Shown here: piece by piece, positions 1 to 5,239 of the stretch
How the letters are laid out: each line of letters opens with the position of its first letter
How positions within the stretch are numbered: the stretch's first letter is position 1
From: Candidatus Colimonas fimequi
GTDB taxonomy: Bacteria > Bacillota > Clostridia > Peptostreptococcales > Anaerovoracaceae
Length of the DNA: 8,363 bases
Direction of reading: 5' to 3'
Assembly (NCBI GenBank): GCA_018065295.1
Contig: JAGHTQ010000038.1
Coordinates: 1 to 8,363 of the forward strand
The notes under the pieces: generated by a model
Databases searched by the model: none
What the model was told of the DNA's origin: nothing
The model's input: only the letters and a program-made list of their open reading frames with translations
Made by a program: the position numbers and the translations under genes

Positions 1-2
1 GT

Positions 3-20
3 CACATTGCTCTACCTCCT
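3..20 (-). promoter_or_regulatory. RBS and probable GTG start of the next BMC-operon gene (gene lies outside the window)
   Basis: On the minus strand an AGGAGG (15-20) follows the stop codon of the shell-protein gene by about 30 bases. An ATG sits at 5-7 with ideal spacing but is followed at once by TGA, so it cannot be the start. The overlapping GTG at 3-5, nine bases from the AGGAGG, is the likely start of a further gene running out of the left edge. Its product is not visible. Confidence 0.5.
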
Positions 21-51
21 TCCTTAATGGTAAATGTACTTCAAATTCTGG

Positions 52-498
52 TTACTTAGTTGATGTCTTGCAGACTCTATAGTGAAGGAAATCTCTGAAG
101 AACTTAACGTTCTCCTTAATCGCTTCGTCTACATCTGCTCTTGGTCCAGTGATGATAAGTGTACCACTGAATCTATCCATGAATCCGACTTCTACGTCGC
201 CGACCTTAACTGCCTGGTCAGCTGCGATGATAACAGATTCAGGTGGTGTAATATTCATGATTCCCATTGAACCTGTAGGAGTGAATCCTTCATGGAAACC
301 AATGTCCAGAGCGAGATTCTGGAATACTTCCTCTTCAGGAGAACCTATTACATGGGCTAGGGTAACTTCCTTACCAGGTGTTGTAACCTGAACTGATCTT
401 ATCTGACCAACCTTACCCTTGGCGCCTGCCTGAGCACGTGCTATAGCCTTGCCATAAATCTCGTTCAGAACTGACTTGCGGTCTCTGCGTTCTGTCAT
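52..498 (-). CDS. eutS: EutS/PduU-type BMC shell protein with N-terminal extension
   Basis: This 148-residue protein is a microcompartment shell hexamer subunit of the EutS/PduU (circularly permuted BMC) family. The family core starts near residue 41 with GKEVTLAHVIG, continues through MGIMNITPPESVIIA (78-92) and ends with the diagnostic DRFSGTLIITG (108-118) and a closing helix. Family members are usually about 110-120 residues, so residues 1-33 are additional. They are basic, look helical and amphipathic between about residues 8 and 24, and run into a Gly/Lys-rich linker (25-32). The start is supported by AGAGG six bases upstream, and there is no other Met before residue 78. It lies 24 bases downstream of a paralogous shell gene, so the two are co-transcribed. 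DRFSG resembles EutS more than PduU, but the pathway of the compartment cannot be told from shell proteins alone. Confidence 0.92.
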   Translation of the reverse strand: MTERRDRKSVLNEIYGKAIARAQAGAKGKVGQIRSVQVTTPGKEVTLAHVIGSPEEEVFQNLALDIGFHEGFTPTGSMGIMNITPPESVIIAADQAVKVGDVEVGFMDRFSGTLIITGPRADVDEAIKENVKFFRDFLHYRVCKTSTK

Positions 499-522
499 AT
501 GTTACCTCTTCGTAATAGGTTA

Positions 523-891
523 TTATCTCTTAGTGATAGGGCATGAAACGTATCCGAGAGTATCGCGGAAATAGCTTACTACTTCGTGGATAGCGTTATC
601 AACTGCTGCCAGTTCGCCAGTGATGATAAGAGTTCCTGAGAATCTGTCAGCGAAGCCCAGATAGATGTCGCCGCTCTTAACAGCGATGTCTGATGCGATT
701 ACTACTGATTCGAATGGTGTCATGTTCATGATACCGATTGCTGATGAACCGTAGTCGATCTGTGGGTTAAGACCTAACTTAGTATATACAATTGGTGCAG
801 GACCACCGATAACGTGAGCAAGAGTAATCTCCTTGCCAGCTACTGTTTCCTGTACGATTCTTACCTGTTCGTTGTTATTGATTTCTGCCAT
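523..891 (-). CDS. eutS: EutS/PduU-type BMC shell protein
   Basis: This 122-residue protein has the normal length of the EutS/PduU shell family, whose hexamers tile the polyhedral protein coat of metabolosomes. Visible signatures are GKEITLAHVIGGP (19-31), the strand block IGIMNMTPFESVVIASD (52-68) and DRFSGTLIITG (82-92). It is a clear paralogue of the next gene downstream: the cores align almost without gaps and share several identical blocks, which suggests tandem duplication. It is the first gene of the visible operon, about 64 bases from its predicted transcription start. The RBS is weak (AGGTAG, about six bases from ATG). No aldehyde dehydrogenase, diol or ethanolamine enzyme is in the window, so the cargo is unknown. 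The family call is certain; the name eutS is a family label, not proof of ethanolamine use. Confidence 0.94.
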   Translation of the reverse strand: MAEINNNEQVRIVQETVAGKEITLAHVIGGPAPIVYTKLGLNPQIDYGSSAIGIMNMTPFESVVIASDIAVKSGDIYLGFADRFSGTLIITGELAAVDNAIHEVVSYFRDTLGYVSCPITKR

Positions 892-914
892 AATTTCTAC
901 CTGATTCCTTATAA

Positions 915-945
915 GTAAAATTTTACCAATGCCTACAGAGAGGCA
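915..945 (-). promoter_or_regulatory. 5' leader of the BMC operon with two short dyads
   Basis: Between the predicted transcription start and the first shell gene lie a hairpin with arms TGCCT/AGGCA and a six-base loop (930-945), and a perfect 12-bp palindrome GTAAAATTTTAC (915-926). They may shape the leader RNA or bind a protein. No known riboswitch consensus is recognised. The AT-rich palindrome could be chance. Confidence 0.3.
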
Positions 946-961
946 GTGAATCTTATCATCA

Positions 962-989
962 ATTATATCATAGGGGCATCAAAAAACAA
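962..989 (-). promoter_or_regulatory. Promoter of the BMC shell operon
   Basis: On the minus strand there is a consensus -10 box TATAAT (962-967) and a -35-like TTGTTT (984-989) separated by 16 bases, which is a normal sigma-A arrangement. Transcription would start near 955. The -35 box abuts a perfect GC-rich palindrome at 994-1007. Confidence 0.6.
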
Positions 990-993
990 CCGT

Positions 994-1007
994 TCCCCTC
1001 GAGGGGA
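994..1007. promoter_or_regulatory. 14-bp perfect palindrome between divergent promoters, candidate operator
   Basis: TCCCCTCGAGGGGA is self-complementary across all 14 bases. It lies five bases upstream of the BMC -35 box and about 30 bases upstream of the thrH -35 box, where an activator or repressor dimer could act. It has no spacer loop and no adjacent T-run on the plus strand, which makes a terminator role less likely. The bound protein, if any, is unknown. Confidence 0.4.
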
Positions 1008-1038
1008 GTGTTTGAAGAATTTTAATGTATCCTTAACG

Positions 1039-1067
1039 TTGTGATTGGAAGGGGATTGTGGTATGAT
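1039..1067 (+). promoter_or_regulatory. Promoter of thrH
   Basis: A -35-like TTGTGA (1039-1044) and a -10 box TATGAT (1062-1067) are separated by exactly 17 bases. The start of transcription would be near 1074. The RBS AAGGAG (1090-1095) lies seven bases before the ATG. Confidence 0.6.
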
Positions 1068-1102
1068 AGTGTTACGATTTAATGTGATAAAGGAGAATTA
1101 AA

Positions 1103-1711
1103 ATGAGTGAACTTAATGTTGTTTGTTTAGATATGGAAGGCGTTCTGGTTCCTGAAATTTGGATTGCATTTGCAGAAGTAACTGGTATTCCTGAATTCAA
1201 GAGAACTACTAGAGATGAGCCTGACTACGACAAGCTTATGAAATATAGAATCGATCTTCTTAAGAAGCACGGCCTTGGCCTTAAGGAGATTCAGGACGTT
1301 ATCTCACAGATTGACCCAATGGAAGGCGCTAAGGAATTCCTGGACGAACTGAGATCAATCACTCAGGTTATTATCCTCAGTGATACATTCACACAGTTCG
1401 CAGCACCTCTCATGAAGAAGCTGGGATATCCAACACTTTTCTGCAACACTCTTGAAGTAGCAGAAGACGGCGAAATTTTAAGCCACAAGATGAGATGCGA
1501 GAAGAGCAAGCTGACAACAGTTAAGGCTCTTCAGTCAGCAGGCTTCGAAACAATCGCAGCAGGCGATAGCCACAACGACCTGGGCATGATTCTGGCAAGC
1601 AAGGCTGGATTCCTCTTCAAGTCAACTGACGCTATCAAGGCTGAATATCCTGACCTGCCAGCATTCGAAGAGTACGACGATCTGCTCGCAGCTATTAAGG
1701 CAGCACTGTAA
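1103..1711 (+). CDS. thrH: ThrH-type phosphoserine phosphatase / homoserine phosphotransferase (HAD family)
   Basis: This 202-residue cytosolic protein is of the ThrH type, known in Pseudomonas to dephosphorylate phosphoserine and to pass its phosphate to homoserine. The start region CLDMEGVLVPEIWIAFAE (8-25) is almost the family signature: HAD motif I has Asp10 as nucleophile and Glu12 where most HAD phosphatases carry Asp. Other motifs are TTRDEPDYD (35-43), motif II LSDT with Ser93, a motif III Lys near 134-136, and GDSHND (154-159) for Mg2+ binding. Length matches the family (about 200-205). The start is fixed by AAGGAG at seven bases. It is a single-gene unit with its own promoter and terminator, divergent from the BMC genes and convergent with metY. 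A role in serine formation or homoserine phosphorylation is known for the family; which of the two dominates here is not visible. Confidence 0.93.
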   Translation: MSELNVVCLDMEGVLVPEIWIAFAEVTGIPEFKRTTRDEPDYDKLMKYRIDLLKKHGLGLKEIQDVISQIDPMEGAKEFLDELRSITQVIILSDTFTQFAAPLMKKLGYPTLFCNTLEVAEDGEILSHKMRCEKSKLTTVKALQSAGFETIAAGDSHNDLGMILASKAGFLFKSTDAIKAEYPDLPAFEEYDDLLAAIKAAL

Positions 1712-1730
1712 ACGTAATATGTACATGATG

Positions 1731-1764
1731 GACCGATGGGGTACACCCGTCGGTCGTTTTAGTT
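1731..1764 (+). terminator. Rho-independent terminator of thrH
   Basis: A 10-bp stem (1731-1740 with 1746-1755, one G-T pair) with a five-base loop GTACA is followed by GTTTTAGTTT. It starts 19 bases after the thrH stop. The stem sequence GACCGATGGG recurs in the terminator of the aminotransferase gene on the other strand (5247-5270). Confidence 0.85.
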
Positions 1765-2062
1765 TGACTTTGCCGGGGTGGGGATTACCCGAAGTTGAAG
1801 GGTTTTGATGTGTCTTGAGTAATAAGCACGCATCTGGCAAGGGTAGATTACCCAAAACCTACGAAACTTAAAGCGTTCTGTGTAATATAGTTGGTTTTTT
1901 CGCGAAATTCGGGGCTAAAAATACACATAACGGCACAAAATTGTATTGATATGAGTAATCTGCACGATTTTGCACGGGCAAAGTACCCAGAATGATGAAA
2001 AAACAAGAGTTTTGTGTAATACGCCCATAAGCACAACAAAAGCCCTCGAATCGAGGGCTTTT
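1763..2062 (-). repeat. Left copy of a 300-bp inverted repeat element
   Basis: This stretch is the reverse complement of 4481-4779. Over 1803-2062 the two copies differ by three substitutions and two one-base indels (about 98% identity). The outer 40 bases (1763-1802) are less similar but still end in the shared TTTGACTTTGCC. Read in the direction of metY transcription (minus), the element starts with the metY terminator hairpin and continues through four degenerate tandem units starting at 2020, 1959, 1886 and 1823. This accounts for most of the gene-free region 1712-2074. Short open frames across it are mirrored in the other copy, have no recognisable domain and no good start signal, and are not called as genes. 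Confidence 0.95.
2038..2062 (-). terminator. Terminator of metY (bidirectional hairpin, part of the repeat)
   Basis: A perfect palindrome with arms AAAAGCCCTCGA and TCGAGGGCTTTT lies 12 bases beyond the metY stop. In RNA the practical stem is GCCCTC/GAGGGC with a five-base loop, followed by CTTTTGTTGT on the minus strand. The A-run on the other side makes it usable from the plus strand as well, as a second stop for thrH. The identical hairpin begins the right repeat copy. Confidence 0.85.
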
Positions 2063-2074
2063 ATAGTGCTTATA

Positions 2075-3358
2075 TTAAAGTGTATCCAGTGCCTGTGCCA
2101 GGTCAGCGATAAGATCTTCCTTATCTTCAAGACCGCATGACATTCTTACAAGACCTGCTGGGATGCCAGCTTCTTCAAGCTGTTCTTCAGTCATCTGTCT
2201 GTGAGTTGATGTTGCTGGGTTCAGACAGCAAGTTCTAGCGTCAGCTACATGAGTTTCGATTGCAGCCATCTTCAGAGCCTTCATGAACTTCTCAGCTCCT
2301 GCTCTGCCGCCTTCAACTACGAATGATACAACGCCGCATCCGCCATTTGGCAGGTACTTCTGAGCCAGTGGATAATATGGATCTGATGGCAGACCTGAGA
2401 AGTTAACCTTCTCAACCTTAGGGTGCTTCTCTAAGAATTCAGCTATTGCCTGGCCGTTTTCGCAGTGTCTTGGCATTCTAACGTGAAGTGATTCAAGACC
2501 CATGTTAAGGTAGAATGCGTGCTGTGGTGACTGGATTGAACCGAAGTCTCTCATCAGCTGCGCAGTTGCCTTAGTAATGAATGCGCCTTCCTTGCCGAAT
2601 TTCTCAGCATAAGTGATGCCGTGATATGAATCATCTGGAGTGCAAAGTCCAGGATACTTGTCAGCGTGAGCCATCCAGTCGAAGTTACCGCTGTCAATGA
2701 TAGCGCCACCAACTGCTACGCCATGACCATCCATGTACTTAGTAGTTGAATGAGTAACAATGTCTGCACCCCATTCAATAGGTCTGCAGTTAACTGGTGT
2801 TGGGAATGTATTGTCAACGATGAGTGGAACACCATGCTTATGTGCAACCTTAGCGAACAGTTCAATGTCCAGAACTGTCAGTGCTGGGTTAGCGATAGTT
2901 TCGCCAAACATTGCTCTTGTGTTTTCCTGGAATGCTGCATCCAGTTCTTCTTCAGTTGCTGTTGGTGAAACAAAAGTAACATCGATGCCCATCTTAGCCA
3001 TTGTTACTGAGATCAGGTTAAATGTACCACCATAGATTGATGATGATGCAACGATGTGGCTGCCGTTTTCGCAGATGTTAAAGAGTGCGAAGAAGTTAGC
3101 TGCCTGTCCTGATGATGTGAGCATTGCTGCTGTACCACCTTCAAGTTCAGCAAGCTTAGCTGCTACTAAATCGTTTGTTGGGTTCTGAAGTCTAGTGTAG
3201 AAGTAGCCTTCTGCTTCCAGATCAAAGAGTGCACCCATATCTTCACTTGTCGCATATTTAAAAGTAGTTGACTGTACGATAGGAATCTGTCTTGGTTCGC
3301 CGTTGCCAGGTGTGTATCCGCCCTGAACGCACTTAGTGTTAATTCTGTAATCGCTCAT
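2075..3358 (-). CDS. metY: O-acetylhomoserine sulfhydrylase (O-acetylhomoserine aminocarboxypropyltransferase), PLP-dependent
   Basis: This 427-residue cytosolic enzyme of the Cys/Met-metabolism PLP family makes homocysteine from O-acetylhomoserine and sulfide. The phosphate and active-site elements are visible in order: YTRLQNPT (54-61), the SSGQAA loop (82-87), Asp182 in VDNTF facing the PLP ring nitrogen, and the Schiff-base Lys207 in HSTTKYMDGHG. The C-terminal NPATSTHRQ and RMSCGLED blocks bind the substrate carboxylate. Length about 425-430, and the insertion around residues 225-260 (HADKYPGL), separate MetY from the shorter cystathionine gamma-synthase/lyase group. AGGAG lies seven bases before the ATG. 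It is a one-gene unit, divergent from the alpha/beta hydrolase, with a promoter carrying a dyad over the -35 box. No SAM riboswitch or T-box fits in its short leader. Confidence 0.95.
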   Translation of the reverse strand: MSDYRINTKCVQGGYTPGNGEPRQIPIVQSTTFKYATSEDMGALFDLEAEGYFYTRLQNPTNDLVAAKLAELEGGTAAMLTSSGQAANFFALFNICENGSHIVASSSIYGGTFNLISVTMAKMGIDVTFVSPTATEEELDAAFQENTRAMFGETIANPALTVLDIELFAKVAHKHGVPLIVDNTFPTPVNCRPIEWGADIVTHSTTKYMDGHGVAVGGAIIDSGNFDWMAHADKYPGLCTPDDSYHGITYAEKFGKEGAFITKATAQLMRDFGSIQSPQHAFYLNMGLESLHVRMPRHCENGQAIAEFLEKHPKVEKVNFSGLPSDPYYPLAQKYLPNGGCGVVSFVVEGGRAGAEKFMKALKMAAIETHVADARTCCLNPATSTHRQMTEEQLEEAGIPAGLVRMSCGLEDKEDLIADLAQALDTL

Positions 3359-3393
3359 TGTATTTCTCCTATTATAAATAATTTCTATATCAA

Positions 3394-3409
3394 AGGCGTT
3401 TTAGCGCCT
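3394..3409 (-). promoter_or_regulatory. Small hairpin in the metY leader
   Basis: Arms AGGCG and CGCCT with a six-base loop fall in the roughly 60-base metY 5' leader, followed on the minus strand by TTTG. The stem is short and the T-run poor, so strong attenuation is unlikely. It may affect mRNA stability. Confidence 0.3.
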
Positions 3410-3423
3410 AAGTTTCTATATAC

Positions 3424-3452
3424 AATATACCTTAATTGCCGTTAGTGGGCAA
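3424..3452 (-). promoter_or_regulatory. Promoter of metY
   Basis: On the minus strand a -35 TTGCCC (3447-3452) and a -10 TATATT (3424-3429) are separated by 17 bases. The predicted start of transcription is near 3418. The -35 box is inside the dyad at 3435-3453. Confidence 0.6.
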
Positions 3453-3453
3453 T
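3435..3453. promoter_or_regulatory. Candidate operator over the metY -35 box
   Basis: ATTGCC and GGCAAT form a perfect 6-bp inverted repeat with a seven-base centre, 19 bp in all, about two helical turns. It covers the -35 box of metY, which is where a repressor dimer would block polymerase. The regulator is not in the window and the motif is not recognised as a known consensus. Confidence 0.4.
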
Positions 3454-3466
3454 AATCAAACCACTA

Positions 3467-3495
3467 TTGTCTCCCCATCTATCATATATTAAAAT
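3467..3495 (+). promoter_or_regulatory. Promoter of the alpha/beta hydrolase gene
   Basis: TTGTCT (3467-3472) and TAAAAT (3490-3495) are 17 bases apart, a normal sigma-A layout. It points away from the metY promoter; the two -35 boxes are only 14 bases apart, so binding at the dyad could influence both. The RBS is GGAGG at 3534-3538, five bases before the ATG. Confidence 0.55.
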
Positions 3496-3543
3496 ACTAT
3501 CAGAGCATATAACTTAAGACTATTAGGAATATAGGAGGATCCT

Positions 3544-4470
3544 ATGAATCCAATAACATACACAACTTCTCAGGGAGTTAAACTTAACTATTACAAGGTG
3601 GGTACAGCCGGCCCTAAGCTGGTAATGATTCACGCCCAGAGCACTTGCTCACGTTCTTTTGAAGATACCGCGAAATTTTTGAGCAAAGCCATGCAGGTCT
3701 ACCTCATCGACTGCCCCGGACATGGCCTCAGTGAGCACAACCCAGAGCTGTATACTTTACAGAAGTGTGGCGATGCAATTCAGGAACTGATCATCAACGA
3801 AATCGGCGGACCACTGGTTCTTCTGGGCCATTCATCAGGCGGCCTACTGGCAGCTTACGTTGCATCGAAGACAATTCTCGTAACTCGTCTGATTCTTGAA
3901 GATCCACCATTTTTCTCATGTGTTGGCGAGAGAAGAAATAACGGATTCAACTACGTTGACCTTTCAACAGTTGCTCATAAATACGTGGAGTCAGGCTCTA
4001 CTGACGACTTCTCACTTTATTACTTCGAGCACCAGTACATGTGGAAGGAATTCCCGGACAGCACTCGTGAGAAGACTAAGGCTAAGCTTCTGAAGAATGC
4101 GCAGAAGTTCAGGAAGAAACATCCTAATGACGACCTTAAGGTTATCTTCTGGCCAAGTGACATATTTGTGGGAATGCATGAATACGACCCATATTTCGGC
4201 GAAGCCTTCTATACAGATAACTTCAATGATGGTGTTGATTACGAAGAAATTCTGCAGAATATCAAGTGCAAGACTCTTTTCATGAAGGCGAAGACTGAAT
4301 TTGATGATGACGGTATCATGCTTGGCGCACTGACAGACGAGGATCTGGAACGTGTAGTTTCACTGATTCCAAGATGCGAAGTGGTGCGTTTTAACTGCGG
4401 ACACGGAATACATACAGAGAAGTTCAGAGATTTTTGCAAAAGAGTCGTGGACTTCATGAAGAATGAATAG
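3544..4470 (+). CDS. Alpha/beta-fold hydrolase, substrate unknown
   Basis: This 308-residue cytosolic protein has the alpha/beta-hydrolase fold. Visible elements are the oxyanion-loop strand LVMIHAQSTCS (26-36), the DCPGHGLS motif (56-63), the nucleophile elbow GHSSGG with Ser97 (95-100), and a C-terminal catalytic His in CGHGIH (His287 or 290). The acid residue is probably in the DDD run at 254-256, but this is uncertain. Residues from about 125 to 230 are rich in Lys, Phe and Tyr and form a large cap that would set the substrate. There is no signal peptide or membrane segment. It is not MetX, which is longer and has a different elbow, although the divergent pairing with metY invites the idea. 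It uses more CGT and CTG codons than metY. The specific reaction cannot be named; esterase or amidase are family-level possibilities. Confidence 0.88.
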   Translation: MNPITYTTSQGVKLNYYKVGTAGPKLVMIHAQSTCSRSFEDTAKFLSKAMQVYLIDCPGHGLSEHNPELYTLQKCGDAIQELIINEIGGPLVLLGHSSGGLLAAYVASKTILVTRLILEDPPFFSCVGERRNNGFNYVDLSTVAHKYVESGSTDDFSLYYFEHQYMWKEFPDSTREKTKAKLLKNAQKFRKKHPNDDLKVIFWPSDIFVGMHEYDPYFGEAFYTDNFNDGVDYEEILQNIKCKTLFMKAKTEFDDDGIMLGALTDEDLERVVSLIPRCEVVRFNCGHGIHTEKFRDFCKRVVDFMKNE

Positions 4471-4480
4471 CAAGCAAAGA

Positions 4481-4505
4481 AAAAGCCCTCGATTCGAGGG
4501 CTTTT
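4481..4505 (+). terminator. Terminator of the hydrolase gene (bidirectional hairpin, part of the repeat)
   Basis: The same palindrome as at 2038-2062, in the same relation to its gene, starting 10 bases after the stop. GCCCTC/GAGGGC with loop GATTC is followed by CTTTTGTTGT. On the minus strand the stem is followed by CTTTTTCTTT, so it can also stop transcription arriving from the Nudix gene, for which no other terminator is seen. Confidence 0.85.
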
Positions 4506-4522
4506 GTTGTGGTTATGGGCGT

Positions 4523-4763
4523 ATTACACAAAACTCTTGGTTTTTTCATAATTCTGGGTACTTTGCCCGTGCAAAATCGTGCAGATTACTCACATCAATA
4601 CAATTTTGTGCCGTTATGTGTATTTTTAGCCCCGAATTTCGCGAAAAACCAACTATATTACACAGAACGCTTTAAGTTTCGTAGGTTTTGGGTAATCTAC
4701 CCTTGCCAGATGCGTGCTTATTACTCAAGACACATCAAAACACTTCAATTACGGGTAATCCCC
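4523..4763 (+). repeat. Four degenerate tandem units inside the repeat element
   Basis: Units begin at 4523, 4585, 4657 and 4720, a period of 62-72 bases. Each starts ATTACWCA (alternating A and T at the sixth base) and, exactly 38 bases from its first base to the last, ends a T-rich stretch with GGGTA (4556-4560, 4690-4694, 4753-4757) or GTGTA (4618-4622). Each GKGTA can pair with the TACWC that opens the next unit; the GTGTA unit faces TACAC while the GGGTA units face TACTC, so pairing is kept. Units 1 and 3 resemble each other most, as if a two-unit block had been duplicated. The same four units occur in the left copy, where unit 1 is one base shorter. Confidence 0.75.
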
Positions 4764-4789
4764 GCTAGGCAAAGTCAAATAGAAACCGA

Positions 4790-5221
4790 TTACTTAACTC
4801 CGAGCAGCTCAAGACCGCCAATCTTCCCATTCACCACATTATCAAGTATCTCCATAGTCCATCCAGGCGCGCGCAAAGACCCCCGCATGCCAGCAATCTC
4901 TTCATATGTGAACCATCCGGTGTCCATGATTTCGGATCCGTCAGCAGTAAGCTGGCCGCCGGTAACGCGAGTGGTGAACATGATGTTTACCATGCAGTTT
5001 CCTGGGATAGGAATGCTACCAATCTTGGCAATTCCAGTGAGTTCTACTTCAAGACCGCACTCTTCGCGAACTTCGCGGATAGCACCGTCTGTCAGTACTT
5101 CATCTTTCTCAAGGTGGCCTGCAGGAATGCTCCAAAGGCCCCGGCAATTAGGTTTATTCTCCTGAACAAGCAAATATTTATCGCCTTCTTGTATAACTCC
5201 GCCAGTAATTATTATCGCCAT
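4790..5221 (-). CDS. Nudix hydrolase
   Basis: This 143-residue cytosolic enzyme belongs to the Nudix family, which cleaves nucleoside diphosphates linked to another group. The Nudix box GX5EX7REUXEEXGU is complete: Gly35, Glu41, Arg49, Glu50, Glu53, Glu54, Gly56, with the metal-binding glutamates in place. The AIIITGGVIQEGDKYLLVQ opening (2-20) is the typical first strand pair. An in-frame ATG 45 bases earlier (5266) lies inside the aminotransferase terminator hairpin and has no RBS; the ATG at 5219-5221 has GGAGG seven bases upstream and is chosen. It follows the aminotransferase by 64 bases with a terminator between, so it may depend on read-through; no clear promoter of its own is seen. 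The substrate is unknown: housecleaning of oxidised nucleotides, ADP-ribose or NADH are all possible in this family. Confidence 0.9.
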   Translation of the reverse strand: MAIIITGGVIQEGDKYLLVQENKPNCRGLWSIPAGHLEKDEVLTDGAIREVREECGLEVELTGIAKIGSIPIPGNCMVNIMFTTRVTGGQLTADGSEIMDTGWFTYEEIAGMRGSLRAPGWTMEILDNVVNGKIGGLELLGVK

Positions 5222-5239
5222 GTCGTATCCTCCATAACA

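Larger units (their letters stand above)
4481..4779 (+). repeat. Right copy of the 300-bp inverted repeat element
   Basis: Reverse complement of 1763-2062. The first 260 bases are about 98% identical to the left copy; the last 40 (4740-4779) have drifted but keep GGGTAATCCCC and GGCAAAGTCAAA. It fills the gene-free region between the hydrolase stop and the Nudix stop (4471-4789). No transposase, target duplication or terminal inverted repeat is visible. A long open frame on the plus strand (4509-5165) runs from the repeat into the antisense of the Nudix gene and is not real. Confidence 0.95.

Noticed and set aside
1848..2130. Minus-strand open frames of 63 and 71 codons across the left repeat, resembling frames in the right repeat
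   Set aside because: They match only because the DNA is repeated. One-base indels between the copies shift the frame, the composition is not protein-like, and one of them overlaps the end of metY.
3359..3418. SAM riboswitch or T-box upstream of metY
   Set aside because: The predicted leader is only about 60 bases, with a single small hairpin and no recognisable consensus.
3544..4470. MetX (homoserine O-acetyltransferase), as partner of metY
   Set aside because: MetX shares the fold but is longer and has a different nucleophile elbow and conserved blocks that are not seen here.
4523..4763. CRISPR array, suggested by regularly spaced short repeats
   Set aside because: The repeated blocks are only 5-8 bases, the filler is related between units rather than unique, and no cas gene is present.
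1763..4779. Composite transposon with the inverted repeats as ends
   Set aside because: No transposase or recombinase lies between or beside them, no target-site duplication is seen, and each copy contains the adjacent gene's terminator.
4509..5165. Plus-strand open frame of 218 codons from the right repeat into the Nudix region
   Set aside because: It runs antisense through most of the well-supported Nudix gene, and its first part is repeat DNA; no domain is recognisable.
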